From PBB1 sp031390425 (GTDB taxonomy: Bacteria > Pseudomonadota > Gammaproteobacteria > Burkholderiales > Burkholderiaceae_C): a DNA stretch of 6,128 nucleotides. Under the pieces are notes generated by a model. That model did no database searches, was not told the origin of the DNA, and saw only the letters and a program-made list of their open reading frames with translations. Of the stretch, positions 1 to 5,128 are shown piece after piece. Position numbers and translations under genes: made by a program. Location of the stretch: positions 1 to 6,128 of the forward strand of contig JANMTL010000257.1 of assembly GCA_031390425.1 (NCBI GenBank), read 5' to 3'. Numbering within the stretch: the stretch's first letter is position 1; every line of letters starts with the position of its first letter.

Positions 1-834
1 CTGGTGATCAAGCAGGCGCAGACGCGCCAGCGCGCGAGCCAGAAGGTCGAAAAACGCAAGGGCTCGGGCGTGGCGGTGCTCCCCGGCAAGCTGACCGATT
101 GCGAGAGCCGCGACTTGGCAAACAACGAACTGTTTTTGGTCGAGGGCGATTCGGCCGGTGGCAGCGCCAAGATGGGCCGCAACAAGGAGACGCAGGCCAT
201 CCTGCCGCTGCGAGGCAAGGTGCTCAATTCGTGGGAAGTCGAGCGCGACAGACTGTTCGCCAACAACGAGATCCATGACATCGCGGTAGCGATCGGCGTC
301 GATCCGCACGGCGCGACCGATTCGCCCGACATGAGCGGCCTGCGCTACGGCAAGGTCTGCATCCTCAGCGACGCCGATGTCGACGGCTCGCACATTCAGG
401 TGCTGTTGCTGACGCTGTTCTTCCGCCACTTCCCGAAGCTGATCGAAACCGGCCACCTGTACATCGCCAAGCCGCCGCTGTTTCGCATCGACGCGCCAGC
501 GCGCGGCAAGAAGCCGGCCGCGAAGATCTATGCGCTCGATGAAGGCGAACTGACCGCGACGCTAGACCGCCTGCGCAAAGAAGGCTGCCGCGAACCGCCA
601 CACCACAGCGCCTGGAGCATCAGCCGGTTCAAAGGCCTGGGCGAGATGAACGCCGAGCAGCTTTGGGACACCACGCTGAACCCCGACACCCGCCGCCTGC
701 TGCCGATCGCCTTCGGCGAACTCGGCTTTGCTGCGACTGTGGATTCACTGACCAAGCTGATGGGCAAGGGCGAAGCGCAGGCGCGGCGTGACCTGATGGA
801 GCTGCATGGGGATGAAGTGGATGTAGATGTTTGA
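1..834 (+). CDS. parE: DNA topoisomerase IV subunit B, 3' part
   Basis: ParE is the ATPase/TOPRIM subunit of topoisomerase IV, the cytoplasmic type IIA enzyme that decatenates daughter chromosomes together with ParC. The reading frame is open from base 1 and ends at TGA 832-834, so the gene begins upstream. About 277 codons of a subunit usually around 650 residues long are present, and the GHKL ATPase and most of the transducer domain lie outside the window. The TOPRIM domain is clear: EGDSAGG starts at base 142 and carries the catalytic Glu, and DADVDGSHI starts at base 370 and carries the metal-binding acidic residues. The conserved RFKGLGEMN block starts at base 625, and the protein ends in an acidic tail. 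GyrB shares these motifs. I chose ParE because parC starts downstream on the same strand and because the C-terminal part lacks a GyrB-type insertion. No defect is visible in this part. Confidence 0.93.
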   Translation: MVIKQAQTRQRASQKVEKRKGSGVAVLPGKLTDCESRDLANNELFLVEGDSAGGSAKMGRNKETQAILPLRGKVLNSWEVERDRLFANNEIHDIAVAIGVDPHGATDSPDMSGLRYGKVCILSDADVDGSHIQVLLLTLFFRHFPKLIETGHLYIAKPPLFRIDAPARGKKPAAKIYALDEGELTATLDRLRKEGCREPPHHSAWSISRFKGLGEMNAEQLWDTTLNPDTRRLLPIAFGELGFAATVDSLTKLMGKGEAQARRDLMELHGDEVDVDV

Positions 835-1484
835 GTTGCTGGCCGTCAATCTGGTTGTTGGCGGAGGCTGAGTTTTCGGCGTGCTGCGCGGCCCGCCGAA
901 GCCACCGCGCAACCCCCTCCGCGAATGTCCTCCGGCCGGCTGCGCCGACCTCCCCCTTTACTTCGCTGCGGGAATTGCCCGGTGGCTTCGGCGGGAGGGG
1001 CAGTGAGGCGCTCCAGGCATGCTGGCCGATGGGCGGCGCTCGACCCATACCTGCCGCCCTTCTGTTGGTGGCCAACGACCGCTATTGCGTCAATACGCCC
1101 GACACTTGACCATGCCTCATGGAGTCGTTGCCTCCCGACCGCGCATCCAATTGTGAACAGTCCGGAATTCCGGGGGAGACGTCGGCACGCAGCGGTTTTT
1201 CGGGAGGAATGGAGGATCGACCGGTGTCCCAGCAGCTCGTGTTGAACAGGCCGGTCGTTGAGTCGAACCGCCGCCTCATTGATCGAGCGAAGGGCGCGAG
1301 TCAGGTGGTCAATGCGCACGACGTCAGTCAATTCAACTCGGACACCGTGAGTAACGCTTCGGGCTTTCCGTCTGAGCCGAGCATCGCATTCGCTCCGTGT
1401 TGAGTTTCATCACGGTATGCGCAACGATTGCGTGCGACACCACGTTTGTTCGTGGTCGAAATTCAACTGCCTGTCAGGGCTTCC
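835..1484. other. Intergenic region after parE, no convincing gene
   Basis: These 650 bases separate parE from the membrane-protein gene. Short open frames exist on both strands, but none has a recognisable domain or a good ribosome binding site, so I do not call a gene. The part at 892-995 is a stem-closed repeat, listed separately. A 12-bp perfect palindrome, CCGGAATTCCGG, lies at 1162-1173 with no obvious role. I could not identify a strong terminator behind parE or a convincing promoter for the next gene. The composition of 1003-1484 looks like decayed or intergenic DNA. Confidence 0.55.
892..995 (-). repeat. Stem-closed dispersed repeat element, copy A
   Basis: Bases 892-912 and 975-995 are inverted repeats matching at 20 of 21 positions, the outer 16 perfectly. 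They enclose 62 bases. Read on the - strand, the enclosed part (932-970) matches a block at 2520-2560 on the + strand: 37 of 39 aligned columns are identical, plus two one-base gaps. The core contains a purine-rich AAAGGGGGAGGTC stretch and a small hairpin, CGGC-TGC-GCCG on the + strand at 937-947. The element begins 57 bases after the parE stop. It is either a non-coding repeat that folds as RNA or single-stranded DNA, or the remnant of one. I do not recognise a named family. Confidence 0.65.
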
Positions 1485-2300
1485 ATGTACTACTTCAGCG
1501 TCTTCTTCATCACCGCAGTCAACTGCGCTGTGCTCTTCGTCGCTGGCGTCCTCGCCGTTGGTGGCAATGGCGGCTATGAAGGCCCCGTGACGGTATGGCT
1601 CTGCGGAGGGCTTTGGCTGGCGGCATTCACCGCTGCATCGATTGCTCTTGTCGCTCGCGGAAGGTCGGCTGCTGGGATCCTGACGGCCGCGATGGCTATG
1701 CCAGCGGCGTACGCGGCCGCGCTAGCGGTCCTTTTCGCCAGCTACGCGTTCGGGCAGATCCGGCCCACATCATCCGAGTTGAAGGAGTTCTGCAAGACCG
1801 CTGAGGTTCAGTTCTTGGCAAGACCTGCGCAATCAGTTGGTTCAATCGCCTTTGATTGGAATCGTGAGTTCCCGCCGCAGATCGACTATCTTGAGTTCGC
1901 CGACGGCTTCCGGCTGTCCAATATCGGGAGCTTCAATCCAGAGTACCCGACTCAGATCGCCTTCACCGAAGAGGTCAAGACTGAGGTGCGACGCGACCGC
2001 ACCAAATCCACCACGATTCTTCGTATCCCGCGAGAAGGCGAGGGAACACGCGAGCCAGCTCTTGCCGCCGATGTACTCGTCTCGTACAGATACCTTGTTG
2101 GCGAGGGGGAGCTGTGGAAAGTGTCGTCTAGGCAAGGGTTAGTGGGGTATGAAATCACCGTAACCGACCGACGAGATGACAGAGAACTCGCGAAACTTCG
2201 CTATTTCACTGAGCTCGCCCGGGACCGGGCATGTGGGCCAGCTGGAACCAAAGTGCTGCATATACGGGCGTTCGTTCTCACCGCGCTGGGAATGCAATGA
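1485..2300 (+). CDS. Hypothetical protein with three N-terminal membrane segments
   Basis: I do not recognise this 271-residue protein. The chosen ATG has a Shine-Dalgarno-like CAGGG six bases upstream, and the membrane segment starts directly after it. The frame stays open upstream to 1428, but that stretch looks non-coding. Three hydrophobic helices are visible at about residues 4-27, 35-57 and 63-89, separated by short loops, one of them containing Arg. They are followed by a hydrophilic domain of about 180 residues, starting near CKTAEVQF and ending in RAFVLTALGMQ. An inner-membrane anchor with one soluble domain is the simplest reading; I cannot tell from sequence alone which side that domain faces. 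Third codon positions look less G/C-biased than in parE and parC, which fits later acquisition. Related repeats in opposite orientation flank the gene. No enzymatic motif is evident. Confidence 0.7.
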   Translation: MYYFSVFFITAVNCAVLFVAGVLAVGGNGGYEGPVTVWLCGGLWLAAFTAASIALVARGRSAAGILTAAMAMPAAYAAALAVLFASYAFGQIRPTSSELKEFCKTAEVQFLARPAQSVGSIAFDWNREFPPQIDYLEFADGFRLSNIGSFNPEYPTQIAFTEEVKTEVRRDRTKSTTILRIPREGEGTREPALAADVLVSYRYLVGEGELWKVSSRQGLVGYEITVTDRRDDRELAKLRYFTELARDRACGPAGTKVLHIRAFVLTALGMQ

Positions 2301-2401
2301 GCGGCTGCTTGCGCAGACCTGCTCCTTCGCCGGCACAACTCGTACTTCAGCTCGAGCGACAGAAGACTGCTTTGTAGGCTTGATTGGCCGCTGATTCAGC
2401 G

Positions 2402-2420
2402 AGCGCGAATACGCGCTTTT
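2402..2420 (+). terminator. Possible rho-independent terminator
   Basis: A perfect six-base-pair stem, AGCGCG/CGCGCT, with an AATA loop runs directly into TTTT at 2417-2420. It lies about 100 bases after the stop of the membrane-protein gene, which it could terminate. The stem is short and the T tract has only four bases, so the call is tentative. Confidence 0.35.
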
Positions 2421-2496
2421 GGCCAAGTACGGACCACGGCGACCTTGCTCATCCGCATGACTGTCTCGCAGCCTGCGAACACCGCAGTGCCACCCC

Positions 2497-2667
2497 GATC
2501 AAGCCGATGGGGCGCTCTGCGCAGCGAAATAAAGGAGGAGGTCGGGCGCAGCCCGGCCGGGGGAGTAAGCCCGGACACAAACAGTCCAGTGGACTGGTTG
2601 TGCCTGGCGAACGCCCAGGGCGCAAGCCCTGGGCATGAGCGGAGCAGAGTGCCCCGTCGGCCTGATC
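2497..2667 (+). repeat. Multi-hairpin dispersed repeat element, copy B
   Basis: Bases 2497-2522 and 2642-2667 are inverted repeats with 22 of 26 positions complementary. Two of the four remaining pairs are G-T wobbles on the + strand. They close a loop containing three further hairpins. The first is CGGGC-GCA-GCCCG at 2543-2555. The second runs from 2576 to 2602, with CAGTCCA/TGGACTG around a single G and outer CACAA/TTGTG after one A/G mismatch. The third is GCCCAGGGC/GCCCTGGGC at 2613-2634, a perfect nine-base-pair stem with a GCAA loop of the GNRA type. The block 2520-2560 matches copy A. The predicted fold is therefore a cloverleaf-like multi-branch structure, 82 bases before the MNT gene. 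Its function is unknown; a structured RNA, a folded single-stranded DNA substrate or a non-autonomous mobile repeat are all possible. Confidence 0.65.
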
Positions 2668-2748
2668 GCGCCCCGACGCCCGCGCGCATTCAGCGACGAC
2701 ACACCGACGGCGCGCGTGCGCCAGACATGGGGTGTTCAACAGTCAGGC

Positions 2749-3057
2749 ATGGCTACACTGAAGAGGATGCATCGGCTGATCGAAACCCATCGCGCCGAAC
2801 TGCTGGCCCTGGCACGCAAGCGCGGAGTCACCGGTTTGCGAGTCTTCGGCTCGATGTGCCGTGGCGACGACAGCGCAAACAGCGATGTTGATCTGCTGGT
2901 GACCCTGGCCCCAGGCACCAGTGCGCTCTCATTGGGTGGTCTGTTGCTGGATGCGCAGGAACTGCTGGGCCGCCGTGTAGATGTCGTCACCGAAGCGAGC
3001 CTGCACCCTGCGCTGCGCGAGCGTGTGATAGCAGGCGCCGTGGATTTGCCACTGTGA
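2749..3057 (+). CDS. mntA: MNT-type nucleotidyltransferase antitoxin (MntA-like)
   Basis: The 102-residue protein is a minimal nucleotidyltransferase of the MNT family. In characterised pairs this antitoxin neutralises its partner HepT, a HEPN-fold RNase, by adding AMP groups to a tyrosine next to the toxin active site. The diagnostic GSX10DXD motif is complete: Gly34-Ser35, then Asp46 and Asp48, with the third carboxylate probably Asp78 in RRVDVV. These are the metal- and ATP-binding residues, so the enzyme looks intact. Length is normal for the family. I took ATG 2749; ATG 2767 is an alternative with a purine-rich sequence just before it, and neither has a strong ribosome binding site. The stop overlaps the start of the hepT remnant in a GTGA arrangement, typical of a coupled operon. 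Because HepT is broken, this gene is probably an orphan antitoxin. The gene symbol follows the family name. Confidence 0.85.
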   Translation: MATLKRMHRLIETHRAELLALARKRGVTGLRVFGSMCRGDDSANSDVDLLVTLAPGTSALSLGGLLLDAQELLGRRVDVVTEASLHPALRERVIAGAVDLPL

Positions 3058-3410
3058 ATCCGAGCTCTGAGGCGGCTCGGGTGCTGCTGGCGCACATGCG
3101 TGATTGCCTGAATCGGATCTTCGAATAAACAAACGCCGAACGCTCCCGCTTCGAAGCGTCGCGCCTTGTGCAGGACGCGGTGATCCGCAACCTGCAGACC
3201 TTGGCCGAAGCAAGCCAACGCTTGTCGAGCGAGATCAAAGGCACCGAGCCGCAGATTCCATGGCGCGAACTCGCCGGGTTTCGCAACGTGATCGTGCATG
3301 GCCACCTTGGCGTTGACCTCGGGGCCGTCTGGCTGGTGGTCGAGAAAGACTTGCCAGCGCTGACCGCGGCTGTAAACCGCATGGCCGCGCACCTCGGCCC
3401 TCAGGGTTGA
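3054..3410 (+). pseudogene. hepT: HepT-like HEPN toxin, nonsense-interrupted
   Basis: The frame starting at GTG 3054, which overlaps the MNT stop, encodes 24 residues and meets TAA at 3126-3128. It then continues in the same frame to TGA 3408-3410, giving 118 codons in all, a normal HepT length. The part after the stop is clearly HepT (DUF86), with LVQDAVIRNLQTLAEA, then WRELAGFRNVIVHG and VDLGAVW. The family expects Tyr where the TAA stands (IFE-Y-TNAE), so one base change from TAC or TAT explains it. The active-site RX4H is present (Arg77 to His82), but the following Tyr of RX4HXY, the AMP acceptor in studied HepT toxins, reads His84 (CAC at 3303-3305). A restart at GTG 3168 would give about 80 residues lacking the first helices. 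I infer an inactivated toxin. A sequencing error at the TAA cannot be excluded, although the second tyrosine loss argues for real decay. Confidence 0.8.
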
Positions 3411-3465
3411 TCCGGACGGGTGCCCGGCCGCTGAATGTTAAAGAGCACTACCCCCGAACCGCCGC

Positions 3466-4092
3466 TCAGGCGCGCCCCGTCGCTGCGACGAGTGGATCAC
3501 TTGTCTGGCCGTCGGCCAGCAGTCCGACTTGGACGTCGGTGAAACCGGCTCGCTCGAGATAGAGCTTCACCAGTGCCGCCTGACCGTTGATGTCGAGTGC
3601 CCGCCAGACCTCCACGGCCTTCGTCGGAAAGCAGCGGTTCGAGAAACTGACGATGAAGGGGGCGCCTGCGACGAGGACCCGGCGCACCTCTTTGAACACT
3701 GCTGCGGGTCGCTGCAGGTATTGCACGCCGACGCAAGCCAGAGCGGCATCGAACGATCGATCGTCGAGCGCGAGGACGGGGTTCTGGTTGAAATCTTGCA
3801 CGAACCAGCGACCCAGCCGCGGATTGGCCCCGAGCTCTTCGGCGTTCATGCCGTGACCGACGACTTCGGCGTAGGCGACATCCTCGGGAAGGTGGCTCAC
3901 CCAGCTGGACATCAGGTCGAGCACACGTCCGCCCTGGGGGACCGTCGATCGATAGAAAGCGGTGAGCGCGGCCACGGCGGCTTCGTCGATGTGGGTGACC
4001 AGTCGCGGCGGCGCGTAGAACGCGAGATCGTCGCCGGTGTCCAGCTTGGCGAAAGCGCTTTTCGGTAATTCCGGAAACGGGTCTTCGATCAC
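3466..4092 (-). CDS. Class I SAM-dependent methyltransferase-like protein
   Basis: This 208-residue protein has the layout of a class I (Rossmann-fold, Methyltransf_11-like) methyltransferase. The start is GTG at 4092, chosen because AGGAG sits five bases before it and the open frame upstream has no recognisable content. Motif I reads RVLDLMSSWVSHLP at residues 56-69 in place of the usual DxGxGxG loop. Next come VVGHGMNAEEL (77-87), FVQDFNQ (97-103), SFDAALACVGVQYL (113-126), the helix FKEVRRVL (133-140) and FIVSFSNRCFPTKA (146-159). I recall close relatives with the same glycine-poor motif I in other proteobacteria, annotated only as methyltransferases, so the substrate is unknown. The gene is convergent with the hepT remnant (55 bases between stops) and divergent from the toxin-antitoxin operon. 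It appears to be a single-gene unit. Confidence 0.8.
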   Translation of the reverse strand: MIEDPFPELPKSAFAKLDTGDDLAFYAPPRLVTHIDEAAVAALTAFYRSTVPQGGRVLDLMSSWVSHLPEDVAYAEVVGHGMNAEELGANPRLGRWFVQDFNQNPVLALDDRSFDAALACVGVQYLQRPAAVFKEVRRVLVAGAPFIVSFSNRCFPTKAVEVWRALDINGQAALVKLYLERAGFTDVQVGLLADGQTSDPLVAATGRA

Positions 4093-4368
4093 TTGTTCTC
4101 CTGCTGCCCGACGAAGAAGTCCGTTCAGCCGGTCGCAGGCCTCGGGTTGTCGATCGTCGCTCGGCCGGGCGACGTTTTCGATTTTGATGCCAGGGCATTT
4201 GTCGGGACAAGGCTCCCGGTGAACGGCTGCTTTCAATGGGATCGAGGGATGCTTACTGGCCGACATGCACACGCGGTGCGCGGCGACAACCCTGATTTGA
4301 GCACCAGTCTCACACATGGCCTCATCGCGGCGCTCCGGCGGTCTGATCGCGCGAGCACGACTGCCGAA

Positions 4369-4393
4369 GATATACAATTCGCAGATGTATATC
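4369..4393 (+). promoter_or_regulatory. Palindromic operator overlapping the antitoxin promoter
   Basis: GATATACA (4369-4376) and TGTATATC (4386-4393) form a perfect eight-base inverted repeat with a nine-base spacer, ending 20 bases before the antitoxin start. It is strikingly A/T-rich for this region. TATACA at 4371-4376 could be a -10 element, so bound protein would block transcription. AbrB/MazE-fold antitoxins, alone or with their toxins, usually repress their own operon by binding such palindromes. I infer this site is the autoregulatory operator. No good -35 hexamer was seen. Confidence 0.65.
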
Positions 4394-4413
4394 CAATTCC
4401 GAAGGAGCGCACC

Positions 4414-4647
4414 ATGCAAGTCTGCAAATGGGGCAACAGCCTGGCCATCCGCCTGCCAGCGGCGATTGTCGAAATCCTCGATTTGAAAGAAGGCGATGAT
4501 GTTCAGATCAGGGTGGCGGACGACGTCAACTTCGATGTGGCGAGATCGGAAAACGTCGAGGCGATCCTGAAGCGTTTGAGGGCGTACCGGGGGCGCTTGC
4601 CGGCTGATTTCAAATTCGACCGGCTCGAAGCCAACGAACGCCGTTGA
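4414..4647 (+). CDS. AbrB/MazE-fold antitoxin (VapB-like)
   Basis: The 77-residue protein begins MQVCKWGNSLAIRLP, the signature of the swapped-hairpin AbrB/SpoVT/MazE DNA-binding domain, which spans about residues 1-45. The C-terminal tail (residues 46-77, rich in Arg, Glu and Asp) is the region that in relatives wraps around and blocks the PIN toxin. The start is well supported: AAGGAG at 4402-4407 stands six bases before ATG. The longer open frame upstream lacks domain content and would run through the operator. The stop overlaps the toxin start (TGATG), so the two are translationally coupled. It should act both as antitoxin and as repressor of its own operon through the palindrome at 4369-4393. 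Type II pairs of this kind are usually called VapBC because the toxin has a PIN domain. Confidence 0.88.
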   Translation: MQVCKWGNSLAIRLPAAIVEILDLKEGDDVQIRVADDVNFDVARSENVEAILKRLRAYRGRLPADFKFDRLEANERR

Positions 4648-5072
4648 TGCCGTCGATGCAACGGGCCGTTGCCCGGCCGTTCCTCGACACCAATGTGCTG
4701 CTGTATCTGATATCGACGGACGCACGCAAGGCCGAGCGCTGCGAGGCGCTGTTGCGTGAGGGGGCTGCCATCGGCGTTCAGGTGCTCAACGAATTCACCA
4801 ACGCGGCGCGACGTCAGTTCGCGTTGTCTTGGACGGAGATCGACGACGTGATCGGCATGATCGGCGCGCGTTGCGAGGTACATGATCTGACCCTGGCGGT
4901 GCATGAGCGGGCCAGGCCGCTGGCACAACGCTTCCACTTCGCTTGGTACGACGGGCTGATCGTTGCTGCGGCGCTGGATGCGGGCAGTTCGGTGCTGTAC
5001 ACCGAAGACATGCAACACGGCCTGCGCGTCACGCCGACGCTGACGTTGCGCAATCCATTTCTTGGCGACTGA
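4647..5072 (+). CDS. PIN-domain ribonuclease toxin (VapC-like)
   Basis: This 141-residue PIN-domain protein is the probable toxin of the module. VapC toxins are Mg2+-dependent RNases that cut tRNA or rRNA and stop translation. The acidic active-site residues are visible: Asp14 in FLDTNVLLY, Glu49 in VLNEFTN, Asp102 in WYDGLIVAAAL, and Glu120-Asp121 in LYTEDMQHG. All four PIN positions appear occupied, so the enzyme looks active. I chose ATG 4647, which overlaps the antitoxin stop by one base; TTG 4644 and ATG 4656 are alternatives. Length is ordinary for the family. The stop codon lies inside the first unit of a 13-bp tandem repeat, and parC starts 56 bases later on the same strand. Transcription from the toxin-antitoxin promoter may therefore run into parC. 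Confidence 0.9.
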   Translation: MPSMQRAVARPFLDTNVLLYLISTDARKAERCEALLREGAAIGVQVLNEFTNAARRQFALSWTEIDDVIGMIGARCEVHDLTLAVHERARPLAQRFHFAWYDGLIVAAALDAGSSVLYTEDMQHGLRVTPTLTLRNPFLGD

Positions 5073-5113
5073 CGTTGGCGACTGACCTCGGCGACTGACC
5101 TCGGCGATCGAAC
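5062..5113 (+). repeat. 13-bp tandem repeat before parC
   Basis: Four consecutive 13-base units are visible: TTGGCGACTGACG (5062-5074), TTGGCGACTGACC (5075-5087), TCGGCGACTGACC (5088-5100) and a degenerate TCGGCGATCGAAC (5101-5113). The first contains the toxin stop codon and the last ends 15 bases before the parC start. The array fills nearly the whole toxin-parC gap, which suggests slippage duplication. I see no coding function, and the unit is not a multiple of three. Confidence 0.85.
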
Positions 5114-5128
5114 GTTCCCTTTTCCTGA

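Larger units (their letters stand above)
2301..2748. other. Intergenic region between membrane protein and MNT gene
   Basis: This 448-base stretch has no convincing coding region. The frames crossing it are fragments without domains, produced by GC-rich repeat sequence. It contains a possible terminator (2402-2420), the multi-hairpin repeat copy B (2497-2667), and a small hairpin GGCGC-GCGT-GCGCC at 2709-2722 just before the MNT gene. No clear promoter for the MNT/HepT pair could be picked out by eye. Confidence 0.55.

Noticed and set aside
1162..1173. 12-bp perfect palindrome CCGGAATTCCGG
   Set aside because: It is short, made of nested restriction-type palindromes, not near a promoter that I can recognise, and could arise by chance.
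846..1331. Open frames on both strands between parE and the membrane protein
   Set aside because: They have no recognisable domain and no good ribosome binding site, and part of them is made of the repeat element 892-995.
2497..2667. Integron attC site or CRISPR array
   Set aside because: No GTTRRRY/RYYYAAC core sites and no integrase gene were seen. There are no regularly spaced direct repeats, only inverted ones.
2445..2891. A + strand frame of 148 codons, and the upstream extension of the MNT gene from 2635
   Set aside because: The first overlaps the MNT start in another frame and consists mostly of translated repeat sequence. The second adds residues translated from the right arm of the repeat, with no homology to MNT proteins.
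3411..3465. Bidirectional terminator between the convergent hepT remnant and the methyltransferase gene
   Set aside because: Only a weak CGGG-TG-CCCG stem is visible, with no T tract on either strand.
4093..4725. N-terminal extension of the - strand methyltransferase frame to 4725
   Set aside because: The extra 211 codons run antisense through the antitoxin and its operator and show no domain, whereas GTG 4092 has AGGAG directly upstream.
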